Assembly: GCF_900116005.1 (NCBI RefSeq)
Contig: NZ_FOYI01000018.1
Span: 1 to 48,662 of the forward strand
Reading direction: 5' to 3'
DNA from: Poseidonocella sedimentorum
GTDB taxonomy: Bacteria; Pseudomonadota; Alphaproteobacteria; Rhodobacterales; Rhodobacteraceae
Length of the DNA stretch: 48,662 nucleotides
In this document: positions 16,630 through 24,322 of the stretch, piece by piece
Position numbering within the stretch: the stretch's first letter is position 1
How the letters are laid out: every line of letters begins with the position of its first letter
Translations under genes and position numbers: made by a program
Notes under the pieces: generated by a model
What the model was told of the DNA's origin: nothing
What the model saw: the letters and a program-made list of their open reading frames with translations, nothing else
Database searches by the model: none

Positions 16630-19128
16630 CTAGTAGAGCCCGCCGGAGCTCAGCGTTCCGATGCTTGCGTTGGGCCGTTCGACCACGGTCTTGCCGGTCG
16701 AGGTGGTGACCTGTTTCAAGCTCGGCTTCACCTCTTCGAACAGCGGCAGGTTCGCGCCCATGGCAAAGCCGCCGTCGAAGGCGATGCCGAAAATCGGCTC
16801 CTCGCCGTCGCGGAAGAATTCCGCCACCACATTCTCGCCCGTTGCGTCATCCGGCAGGCGCGCGCCGGTGAAGCGGTCGATCTTGATGAAGCGCCCGCCT
16901 TCGGGGATCTCGAATTCGTGGCCGCCGTATTTCTTCACCGCCTCGGTCATGAAGCGCTGAAACACCGGGCCGCAAAAGCCCCCGCCGGAGGCGCCGCGCC
17001 CGAGCGAGCGGGGCTGGTCATAGCCGATGTAGCAGCCCGCCACGGTGTTGGACGTGAAACCGATGAACCAGACGTCCTTGGCGTCGTTCGTCGTCCCGGT
17101 TTTGCCCGCGGTGGGGACGGGGAGGCTGACCGTGCGGCTCGCCGTGCCGCGCTCGACCACGCCTTGCATCATCGAGGTGAGCTGATAGGCCGTCACCGGA
17201 TCCATGATCCGGTCGCGCGTGGAGATGATCCGCGGGCCCAGCCCCGGCTCCAGCATGGCCACATCGCAATCGACGCAGGCGCGCTGATCATGGCGATAGA
17301 CCGTGCGGCCGTAGCGATCCTGCACCCGGTCCACCAGCGTCGGCTCGACCCGCTCCCCGCCATTGGCGAACATCGCGTAGGCGGCGACCATCTTGTAGAG
17401 CGTGGTCTCCTCGGAGCCGAGCGAGTTGGCGAGCACGCGGCTCATGTTGTCATAGACCCCGAAACGCTCGGCGTAGCGGCCGATCGTGTCCATGCCGACC
17501 TCCTGCGCGAGGCGGATGGTCATCAGGTTCCGAGAGCGTTCGATCCCGGTCCGCAGCGGGGTGGGGCCGTAGTATTCGCGCGAGGCGTTCTGCGGGCGCC
17601 ACAGGCCCTGGGGCGTGTTGATCTCGATCGGAGCGTCAACGATGATCGTCGCGGGGGTGTAGCCGCTGTCGAGCGCCGAGGCGTAGACGAAGGGCTTGAA
17701 GCTGGAGCCGGGCTGGCGCTGCGCCTGGGTTGCGCGGTTGAAGACCGAATGCTGGTAGGAGAACCCGCCCTGCATCGCGAGAACGCGGCCGGTGTTCACA
17801 TCCATCGCGACAAACGCGCCCTCGACCTCGGGGATCTGCCGCAGCGACCAGCGGATCAGATCGCCGCTGTCGTCGGCGGTGATGGCGCGGACATAGACAA
17901 CATCGCCACGGGTGAAATTTTCGAAGAAATTGCCCTTGAGCCAGCGGATATCCTCGCGCGGGACGCCCTGTTCGCCCTCGATCCCCTCGATGCCGACGGT
18001 GAGCGTCTGATCGGCGATATCGAGCACGACCGCGGGGCGCCAGAGCCCGTCCAGCTCGATGCCCCGGTCCAGATCCACGGCCGCCAGCGCCGCGCGCCAG
18101 TCGCCGAGCGCTTCTTCCGAGAGGGTCTCGCCCGTGCCGCGCCAGATGCCGGTGCTTCGGTCGAACTCCTCAAGTTGAAGCCGCAGGGATTCCGCCGCCG
18201 CGGCCTGCATCTCCGCATCGATCGTGGCGCGGACGCTCATCCCGCCGGTGAAGAATTCGCCCTCGCCGAAATCCTTGGTGAGCTGGCGTCGGATCTCATC
18301 GGTGAAATAGTCGCGCGGGGGCAGTGTGCTCTTGAAGCTCGGAAAATCGCCGTTCTGGACCGAGCGCAGCGGCTGCTGCCGTTCGGCCTCGTAGACGGCA
18401 TCGGTGATGTAGCCGTTTTCCTTCATCTCGCGCAGCACGTAGTTGCGCCGCTCCGTCACCCGCTCCTTGCGCCGCACCGGGTGGTAATCGGAGGGTGCCT
18501 GCGGCATCGCCGCCAGCATCGCGGCCTCGTGCGGGGCAAGCTCGGCAAGCCCCTTGTTGAAATAGGTCTGGGCCGCGGCGGTGACGCCATAGGCGTTCTG
18601 GCCAAGGAAGATCTCGTTGAGGTAGAGCTCGAGGATCTTGTCCTTGCTCAGCGTCTCTTCGAGCCGCGTGGCGAGGATGATCTCCTTGACCTTGCGCTCG
18701 ATCCGCCGCTCGCCGCCGAGCAGGAAGTTCTTCACCACCTGTTGCGGGATGGTGGAGGCGCCGCGCACACTCTCGCCGCGGGTCTTGACAGCCTCGAAGA
18801 TCGCCGCCGCGATGCCGCGCGTATCATAGCCGTTGTGGACGTAGAAGTTCTTGTCCTCGGCGGAGATGAAGGCCTGTTTCACCAGGTCCGGGATCTCCGA
18901 GGACGGGGTGAAGAGCCGCCGCTCCTGGGCGAATTCGTCGATGATCCGGCCCTCGCCCGAGTAGATCCGGCTGATCGTCTTGGGGGCGTATTGCGCGAGC
19001 TGCTCGTGGCTCGGCAGATCGCGCCCGTAGATCCAGAGCACAGCCCCGATGGAGAGAGCGACGGCGATGACGCCGAGGGTCACGAGCGAGAAAATTGCCC
19101 CGAAAAAAGACAGTACAAAACGCAGCAC
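16630..19128 (-). CDS. mrcA: class A penicillin-binding protein 1A
   Basis: 832 aa, bifunctional peptidoglycan glycosyltransferase and DD-transpeptidase. One N-terminal membrane anchor (about 8-33); GT51 domain with catalytic Glu91 in EDKNFYVHNG; an OB-like insert (about 310-420) typical of PBP1A in Gram-negatives; transpeptidase motifs SSFK (about 475-478, active Ser), SRN and KTGTT (about 676). The start is a GTG at 19128 with GAGG 8 nt upstream; no ATG lies between it and the anchor. It inserts new strands in the cell wall. It converges with ycjF. Confidence 0.94.
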   Translation of the reverse strand: MLRFVLSFFGAIFSLVTLGVIAVALSIGAVLWIYGRDLPSHEQLAQYAPKTISRIYSGEGRIIDEFAQERRLFTPSSEIPDLVKQAFISAEDKNFYVHNGYDTRGIAAAIFEAVKTRGESVRGASTIPQQVVKNFLLGGERRIERKVKEIILATRLEETLSKDKILELYLNEIFLGQNAYGVTAAAQTYFNKGLAELAPHEAAMLAAMPQAPSDYHPVRRKERVTERRNYVLREMKENGYITDAVYEAERQQPLRSVQNGDFPSFKSTLPPRDYFTDEIRRQLTKDFGEGEFFTGGMSVRATIDAEMQAAAAESLRLQLEEFDRSTGIWRGTGETLSEEALGDWRAALAAVDLDRGIELDGLWRPAVVLDIADQTLTVGIEGIEGEQGVPREDIRWLKGNFFENFTRGDVVYVRAITADDSGDLIRWSLRQIPEVEGAFVAMDVNTGRVLAMQGGFSYQHSVFNRATQAQRQPGSSFKPFVYASALDSGYTPATIIVDAPIEINTPQGLWRPQNASREYYGPTPLRTGIERSRNLMTIRLAQEVGMDTIGRYAERFGVYDNMSRVLANSLGSEETTLYKMVAAYAMFANGGERVEPTLVDRVQDRYGRTVYRHDQRACVDCDVAMLEPGLGPRIISTRDRIMDPVTAYQLTSMMQGVVERGTASRTVSLPVPTAGKTGTTNDAKDVWFIGFTSNTVAGCYIGYDQPRSLGRGASGGGFCGPVFQRFMTEAVKKYGGHEFEIPEGGRFIKIDRFTGARLPDDATGENVVAEFFRDGEEPIFGIAFDGGFAMGANLPLFEEVKPSLKQVTTSTGKTVVERPNASIGTLSSGGLY

Positions 19129-19238
19129 GGACGAGGCCTCATTGGGTGAAAGGTCGGCGGACGGTTGACGGGCAGTCTATAGCCGGGACCGGGGCAGGGG
19201 TCAAAACACGAATGCCGTGAGGCGCCGCGCGTCGGCGC

Positions 19239-20147
19239 TCAGCCGCTCGCGGGGGCCGGGCGGTGGCTGGGCCGGCGCGGGGGCGGCGGGGTGCCGTGGC
19301 TCGCGCCGAGCGCCAGCGTGACCCGGCGCAGCTCTTCGATCGCCTCGCCGGAGCGCTGCGGCAGAGAGGCCGGATCGATCGGCTCGCCAAAGGTCATCTC
19401 GAAGCCGAAGCGCCATTTGTTCTGGGTTTCGTGAAACAGCGTGATGTCGCGCAAGGTGGGGTGCAGCGCGTCGCCGAGGTAGAACATGAGCGAGTTGCGC
19501 GCGCGGATGTTGAGTGGGATCACCGGGATATCGAACTTGCGCGAGATCATCGCCGCCGAGGCCATCCATGGCCGCTCGTGCAGGGTGAGCCCGATGCGCT
19601 TGGAGATCCGGCCCGCGGGAAAGATCACGCCGAGCCGCCCGGCCTTGACCGCGGCCTCGGTGTCGAGAAGCGTCTGGCGCGTCTTGGCGTGGCTGCGCTG
19701 ATCGATACGCCATTCGACCGGGAGGATCATCGGCGCGAGTTGCGGCAGCACGCGCAGGATGTCCTTGTTGGCATAGTAGAACGCATCGCGCCGGACCTGG
19801 CTCACCACGTGATGGAGCACGATCCCGTCGGCGATGCCGGTGGGATGGTTGGCGACCAGAAGCGCGGGCCCATGCTTGGGCAGGTGATGCAGCCCGCTGA
19901 CCTTGAGGCGCTTGACGATGAGCGAGGCGACGTAATCCATGATCTCGTCATGGCTCTGCATCACATCGGCCCGGCGGGCGATGCGCAGGGTCTTGTTGTA
20001 CCCAAGGATCGCCTTGAGTGCGCGTTGAGCAATCAGCCGGCCGGGCTTGCGTTCGAAAGCCCAGGGCGCGCGTTCGGCGATCAGCGGATCGATGCGATCC
20101 TGCATGGGAACAGACACAGACATGGTCGCGGTAGAGCAGTGTTCCAT
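19239..20147 (-). CDS. PlsC-like lysophospholipid acyltransferase family protein
   Basis: 302 aa. It carries acyltransferase block I as NHPTGIADG, a variant of the usual H-x4-D with D preserved, and block III FPAGRISKR. No clear membrane-spanning helix is seen, only a hydrophobic stretch around block I. Start uncertain: ATG 20147 or ATG 20123 (MSVSVP); neither has a good ribosome site. A Pro-rich tail (PPPPRRPSHRP) ends the protein. Proteins of this subgroup acylate lysophospholipids or ornithine lipids; OlsA-type activity is possible, but no olsB neighbour is present. Confidence 0.75.
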   Translation of the reverse strand: MEHCSTATMSVSVPMQDRIDPLIAERAPWAFERKPGRLIAQRALKAILGYNKTLRIARRADVMQSHDEIMDYVASLIVKRLKVSGLHHLPKHGPALLVANHPTGIADGIVLHHVVSQVRRDAFYYANKDILRVLPQLAPMILPVEWRIDQRSHAKTRQTLLDTEAAVKAGRLGVIFPAGRISKRIGLTLHERPWMASAAMISRKFDIPVIPLNIRARNSLMFYLGDALHPTLRDITLFHETQNKWRFGFEMTFGEPIDPASLPQRSGEAIEELRRVTLALGASHGTPPPPRRPSHRPAPASG

Positions 20148-20195
20148 GACGCCATTGTGACAAAAAATCGACGAGATCGCAATTTCCTCGGCGGT

Positions 20196-20226
20196 CTTCT
20201 GCCACCCGGGGCGCGGGCGGCAGAAG
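20196..20226 (-). terminator. hairpin downstream of pepN
   Basis: CTTCTGCC (20196-20203) and GGCAGAAG (20219-20226) form a perfect 8-bp stem that can be extended by an inner CCC/GGG. It begins 15 nt after the pepN stop on the minus strand. A T-rich stretch occurs only about 30 nt further on. Confidence 0.5.
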
Positions 20227-20240
20227 CATCAAAGCGCTTG

Positions 20241-22826
20241 TTAAGCCCCGAGAATTCGGCTCACCATCTCTGTCGTATCGCGCGAAAGCCCGTCTGTATT
20301 GAGGATTCGGCGCAGCTCCCCTTCGATCAGCGCCTGCCGGTCCGCATCATAGCGTTTCCACGTCTCGAAAGAGGTGGTCATTCGCGCGGTGGTTTGCGGG
20401 TTGAGCGGATCGAGGCGAATCAACCAGTCCGCGAGCAGCCGGTATCCGGCCCCGTCGGCGGCGTGGAATCCGGCGGCATTGGCGGCGAAACTGCCCAAGG
20501 TGGCGCGGAAGCGGTTGGGGTTGCGGAAGTCGAAATCGGGGTGGCGGGTGAGCGCGTCCGTCACGGCGGCGGCGCGCGCGGGCGGCGCCTGCAGGGCCTG
20601 CATCCCGAACCACTTGTCGATCACCAGCCGGTCGTCCTTCCACTGTTCATAGAACCGCGCGAGTTCAGGCTCGCCCTTGTCGATCATCAGCAGGCAGGAG
20701 AGCGCCGCGAGCTGTTGGGTCATGTTGCCGGCGGCATCGTACTGCGCGGCGGCCTGCGCCCCGCCGTCGATCCGCGACAGCAGGCCCAGAACGGTGCCCT
20801 GGAGATCGCGCTTGCCCGCATCCTCCGCCTCCGGGCGATAGGGCCCCTCGACCGTCATGGCCGCATAGATCCGGGGCAGGGTATCGGCCGCGTGCTGCGC
20901 CAGCGCCTGGCTGAGCGTCTCGCGCGCGGTGTGGATCTCCACCGGGTCCGGCGTGATGCCGGCGCCGAAGAGGGTCTGGGCAATGTCATCCTCCGACGGG
21001 AGCCGCAGAGCCAGCGCGCGGAACGCCGGATCGAGCCCGTCATCGCGCAGAACCGCAAGCGCCGCATCGAGATAGGCGCCGTCCGGCGTCGCCCCCTCGC
21101 TCACCATCCGGCACAGCACATCCTTGGCCAGCGCGCGCCCCGCCTCCCACTTGTTGAAGGGATCGGTGTCATGGGCCAGCAGGAAGGCGCGCTCGGTGTT
21201 GTCGCTCGCCCGCTCAAGGATCACCGGGGCGGAGAAATCGCGCAGGATCGAGGGCACGGGTTTCGAGGGCAGCCCATCGAAGCTGAAACTCTGCTCGGCT
21301 TGCGTCATCTCCAGAACCCGCGTGGGGACGACCTCGTCTCCGTTGGGATTGAGCAGCCCGACCGCGATGGGGATGACGAAAGGCGCCTTGTGCGGCTGAC
21401 CCGGAGTTGGCGGCGTTTCCTGTTTGAAATGAAGCGTATAGGTGCCGTCCTTAAAGTCTTCCGTGACCGAAAGGCGCGGCGTGCCGGCTTGCGCGTACCA
21501 GCGCTTGAATTGCGCCAGATCCCGGCCCGTCACATCCTCGAAGACCTTGAGCCAATCCTCGATGGTCGCCGCGTCGCCATCGTGCCGCTCGAAATAGAGA
21601 TCGAGCGCCTTGGCATAGGCCGCGTCCCCAACCAGCGTCTTGAGCATCCCGATGAGCTCGGCGCCTTTTTCATAGACCGTCGCGGTGTAGAAATTGTTGA
21701 TCTCGACAAAGCTCTCGGGCCGGACGGGATGGGCCAGCGGGCCGTTGTCCTCGCGGAACTGGCGCGCGCGCAGGGCGATGACGTCGGAGATCCGCTTGAC
21801 CGGCGCCGAGCGCATGTCGGCGGTGAACTGCGCGTCGCGGAAGACCGTGAGCCCTTCTTTGAGGCAAAGCTGGAACCAGTCGCGACAGGTGATGCGGTTG
21901 CCGGTCCAGTTGTGGAAATACTCATGGGCGATGATCGCCTCGATCCGCTCGAAATTCATGTCGGTCGAGGTCTCGGGGGAGGCAAGCACGCAGGAGGAGT
22001 TGAAAACGTTCAACCCCTTGTTCTCCATTGCGCCCATGTTGAAATCATCCACCGCGACGATGTTGAAGACATCGAGATCGTATTCGCGCCCATAGACCTC
22101 CTCGTCCCATGTCATCGACCGCTTGAGCGCCTCCATCCCGAAGGCGCATTTGTCCTCGTCCGGCCCGGGGCGGACCCAGATGTTGAGCGCAACCTCCTTG
22201 CCTGACATGGTCGTGAAGCTGCCGGGATGCGCGCGAAGATCGCCCGCCACCAGCGCAAAGAGATAGGCCGGCTTGCGCCAGGGATCGTGCCAGACGGCAA
22301 AGCCATCGCCGCGCTCGACCGGGTTGCCATTGGAGAGCATCACCGGCGCGTCGCCCTCGATCCGCACGGTAAAGACCGACATGACATCGGGACGATCGGG
22401 GTAGAAGGTGATCTTGCGGAACCCCTCGGCCTCGCATTGGGTGCAATACATCGCTCCCGGGCCCGGCGCTTCCCCCTCCCGCGCGAGGGGCGACATGTAG
22501 AGCCCTTCGAGCGCGGTGTTCGTGGCCGGGCTGATCTCCACCTCGGCCTCCCAGATGAAGGGCTCGGCAGGCACCTGTGCCTCCAGCCCGCCCTCGACCA
22601 GCCGCGGCGTGACCGGCGCGCCGTCGATCCGCGCGGAGATGAGGGTCAGGTCCTCGCCATGCAGGAAAAAGCGCCCGTCGCCGCCCTCTTTCGGGAGGAA
22701 CCGGATTTTCGAGAGCACCCGCGTCGCCGTGGGCGCGAGGCGGAACGTCAACTCGACGCTCTCGGCCTCGAAGCCGAAGGGGGTGTAGTCCTTGAGATGG
22801 ATCGTCTGGGGGGATGCGTCTTTCAT
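20241..22826 (-). CDS. pepN: aminopeptidase N (M1 family)
   Basis: 861 aa, the expected length. It removes N-terminal residues from peptides in the cytoplasm. The exopeptidase motif GAMEN (265-269), the zinc motif HEYFH (His301, Glu302, His305) and the third ligand Glu324 (LCLKEGLT) are intact. The ATG at 22826 begins MKDASPQTIHLKDY, the usual PepN N-terminus; the open frame extends 154 codons upstream but with a composition unlike protein. It has no signal peptide. It is divergent from the binding-protein gene at 23089. Confidence 0.95.
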   Translation of the reverse strand: MKDASPQTIHLKDYTPFGFEAESVELTFRLAPTATRVLSKIRFLPKEGGDGRFFLHGEDLTLISARIDGAPVTPRLVEGGLEAQVPAEPFIWEAEVEISPATNTALEGLYMSPLAREGEAPGPGAMYCTQCEAEGFRKITFYPDRPDVMSVFTVRIEGDAPVMLSNGNPVERGDGFAVWHDPWRKPAYLFALVAGDLRAHPGSFTTMSGKEVALNIWVRPGPDEDKCAFGMEALKRSMTWDEEVYGREYDLDVFNIVAVDDFNMGAMENKGLNVFNSSCVLASPETSTDMNFERIEAIIAHEYFHNWTGNRITCRDWFQLCLKEGLTVFRDAQFTADMRSAPVKRISDVIALRARQFREDNGPLAHPVRPESFVEINNFYTATVYEKGAELIGMLKTLVGDAAYAKALDLYFERHDGDAATIEDWLKVFEDVTGRDLAQFKRWYAQAGTPRLSVTEDFKDGTYTLHFKQETPPTPGQPHKAPFVIPIAVGLLNPNGDEVVPTRVLEMTQAEQSFSFDGLPSKPVPSILRDFSAPVILERASDNTERAFLLAHDTDPFNKWEAGRALAKDVLCRMVSEGATPDGAYLDAALAVLRDDGLDPAFRALALRLPSEDDIAQTLFGAGITPDPVEIHTARETLSQALAQHAADTLPRIYAAMTVEGPYRPEAEDAGKRDLQGTVLGLLSRIDGGAQAAAQYDAAGNMTQQLAALSCLLMIDKGEPELARFYEQWKDDRLVIDKWFGMQALQAPPARAAAVTDALTRHPDFDFRNPNRFRATLGSFAANAAGFHAADGAGYRLLADWLIRLDPLNPQTTARMTTSFETWKRYDADRQALIEGELRRILNTDGLSRDTTEMVSRILGA

Positions 22827-23088
22827 CGGGGCCTCGCTCTGGTTGCCGCCAAGGGTAGGCGCTTGGTGGGCGGCTTCAAGCGCGAAACGCGATGGATCCG
22901 GGCGACAGCGCTGTGCGCGGCGACACCTCCCCGGGGGCGGGCCGTCTGATTTTGCCCAATTGGCGGGCAGACATAGCCCGGCTTTACCCGATGATAAGGA
23001 CGTTTTCGAGAAATCGGCCGCGTCAAGTCTTGGTTTACCCGCGTCCTCCAAGTTGGCGGGAGAACGAATCAGCGCTTGGAGTAAATGT

Positions 23089-24258
23089 ATGACCTTTTTC
23101 AGAAGCCTTACCGCACCGATCGCCGCTCTGGCGATGGCCATGCCGGCCTTTGCCGCAGACGGGGTGACCGGCTCGGCGGTGACCTTCGCGCAGGTGGCTG
23201 CGCTCAACGGTCCGGCCGGTGCGCTCGGCTCGGGGATGCGCGATGGCATCATGGCCGCATTCGCAGAGGCCAATAGCGCCGGCGGCATTCATGGCCGCAC
23301 TGTTTCGCTGGAAAGCTTCGACGACGGCTACGAGCCGGACCGCTCGGTCGCCGCCGTGCGCTCCGTGATCGTAGGCGGCGCGCATCTGGGCTTCATTGGC
23401 CCCGTCGGCACGCCCACCAGCGCCGCGACCCAGCCGGTCGCGACCGAGTCCAACATGCCCTTCATCGGCCCCTTCACCGGCGCGGGCTTCCTGCGTGATC
23501 CGGCGCTCTCCAACGTGGTCAACGTGCGCGCGACCTATGCCGCCGAGACCGAGGCCTGGATTGCTCATCTCGTGGACGAGCTCGGTATGGAGTCCATCGC
23601 CATCCTCTATCAGGATGACGGTTTTGGCCGCGTCGGCCTTGCCGGTGTGACCGATGCGCTCGACCGCCGCGGCATGACCCTCGCCGCCGAAGGCACCTAC
23701 ACCCGCAACACCACCGCGGTGAAATCGGCGTTGCTCGACATCCGCAAGGCCAAGCCCGACGCGGTCGTGATGGTCGGCGCCTACAAGCCGATCGCCGAAT
23801 TCGTCAAGCTTTCCAAGAAGCTGAAGTTCGAGCCGACCTTCGTGAACATCTCTTTCGTGGGCTCGCGCGCGCTGGCTGACGAGCTTGGCCCCGATGGCGA
23901 GGGCGTGATCATCAGCCAGGTCGTCCCCTTCCCGTGGGATGCGAGCCTGCCGGTCGTCGATGCCTACCAGAAAGCGCTCGCCGCCTATGACGCATCGGCC
24001 AGCCCGGGCTTCGTCACGCTCGAGGGCTACCTCGTCGGCCGTGTCGCCCTGCGCGCACTGGATGCCGCCGGCCCGGACGTGACCCGTGCCAGCTTCCTCG
24101 ACGCCCTCGGCAACCTCGGCAGCTTTGACATCGGCGGTCTGGCCTTCGGCTACGGCGCTGGCGACAACCAGGGCCTCGACTCGGTCTTCCTGACCCGGAT
24201 CACCGCCGACGGAACCTTCGAGACCGTCGCGGCAGGCGAGCAACACGCCAGCCGGTAA
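23089..24258 (+). CDS. orphan periplasmic binding protein (Leu/Ile/Val type)
   Basis: 389 aa. A Sec signal peptide (1-23, ending AMPAFAAD) precedes a type I periplasmic-binding fold of the branched-chain amino-acid/amide group: VTFAQVAALNGPAGALGSGMRDGIMAAFAEAN is the typical opening, followed by GPVGTPTSAA and the hinge region. GGAG lies 8 nt before the ATG. No permease or ATPase gene follows; instead a chemoreceptor gene starts 65-90 nt downstream on the same strand. That context suggests a ligand-presenting sensor protein rather than a transport component (inference). Ligand unknown; amino acids, amides or urea-like compounds are the family's usual ones. Confidence 0.85.
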   Translation: MTFFRSLTAPIAALAMAMPAFAADGVTGSAVTFAQVAALNGPAGALGSGMRDGIMAAFAEANSAGGIHGRTVSLESFDDGYEPDRSVAAVRSVIVGGAHLGFIGPVGTPTSAATQPVATESNMPFIGPFTGAGFLRDPALSNVVNVRATYAAETEAWIAHLVDELGMESIAILYQDDGFGRVGLAGVTDALDRRGMTLAAEGTYTRNTTAVKSALLDIRKAKPDAVVMVGAYKPIAEFVKLSKKLKFEPTFVNISFVGSRALADELGPDGEGVIISQVVPFPWDASLPVVDAYQKALAAYDASASPGFVTLEGYLVGRVALRALDAAGPDVTRASFLDALGNLGSFDIGGLAFGYGAGDNQGLDSVFLTRITADGTFETVAAGEQHASR

Positions 24259-24264
24259 TACCGC

Positions 24265-24304
24265 AGCGCGGCGCATCGGACAGAAACCCCCGGTGCGCCG
24301 CGCT
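24265..24304 (+). other. 11-bp hairpin between binding protein and chemoreceptor genes
   Basis: AGCGCGGCGCA (24265-24275) pairs perfectly with TGCGCCGCGCT (24294-24304) around an 18-nt loop. No T tract follows. The gap is otherwise too short for a separate promoter, so it most likely sets the ratio of the two products within one transcript. Confidence 0.55.
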
Positions 24305-24322
24305 CGATCGTAGCAAGTTTCC

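Noticed and set aside
16918-19149. 743-aa ORF opposite the penicillin-binding protein
   Set aside because: Antisense open frames of this size are common in GC-rich DNA; the minus-strand product has all catalytic motifs.
19263-22205. 980-aa ORF opposite pepN and the acyltransferase gene
   Set aside because: Shadow frame spanning two real genes and their gap.
22827-23288. 154-codon extension of pepN
   Set aside because: It would overlap the binding-protein gene start on the other strand and lacks protein-like composition; PepN starts at 22826.
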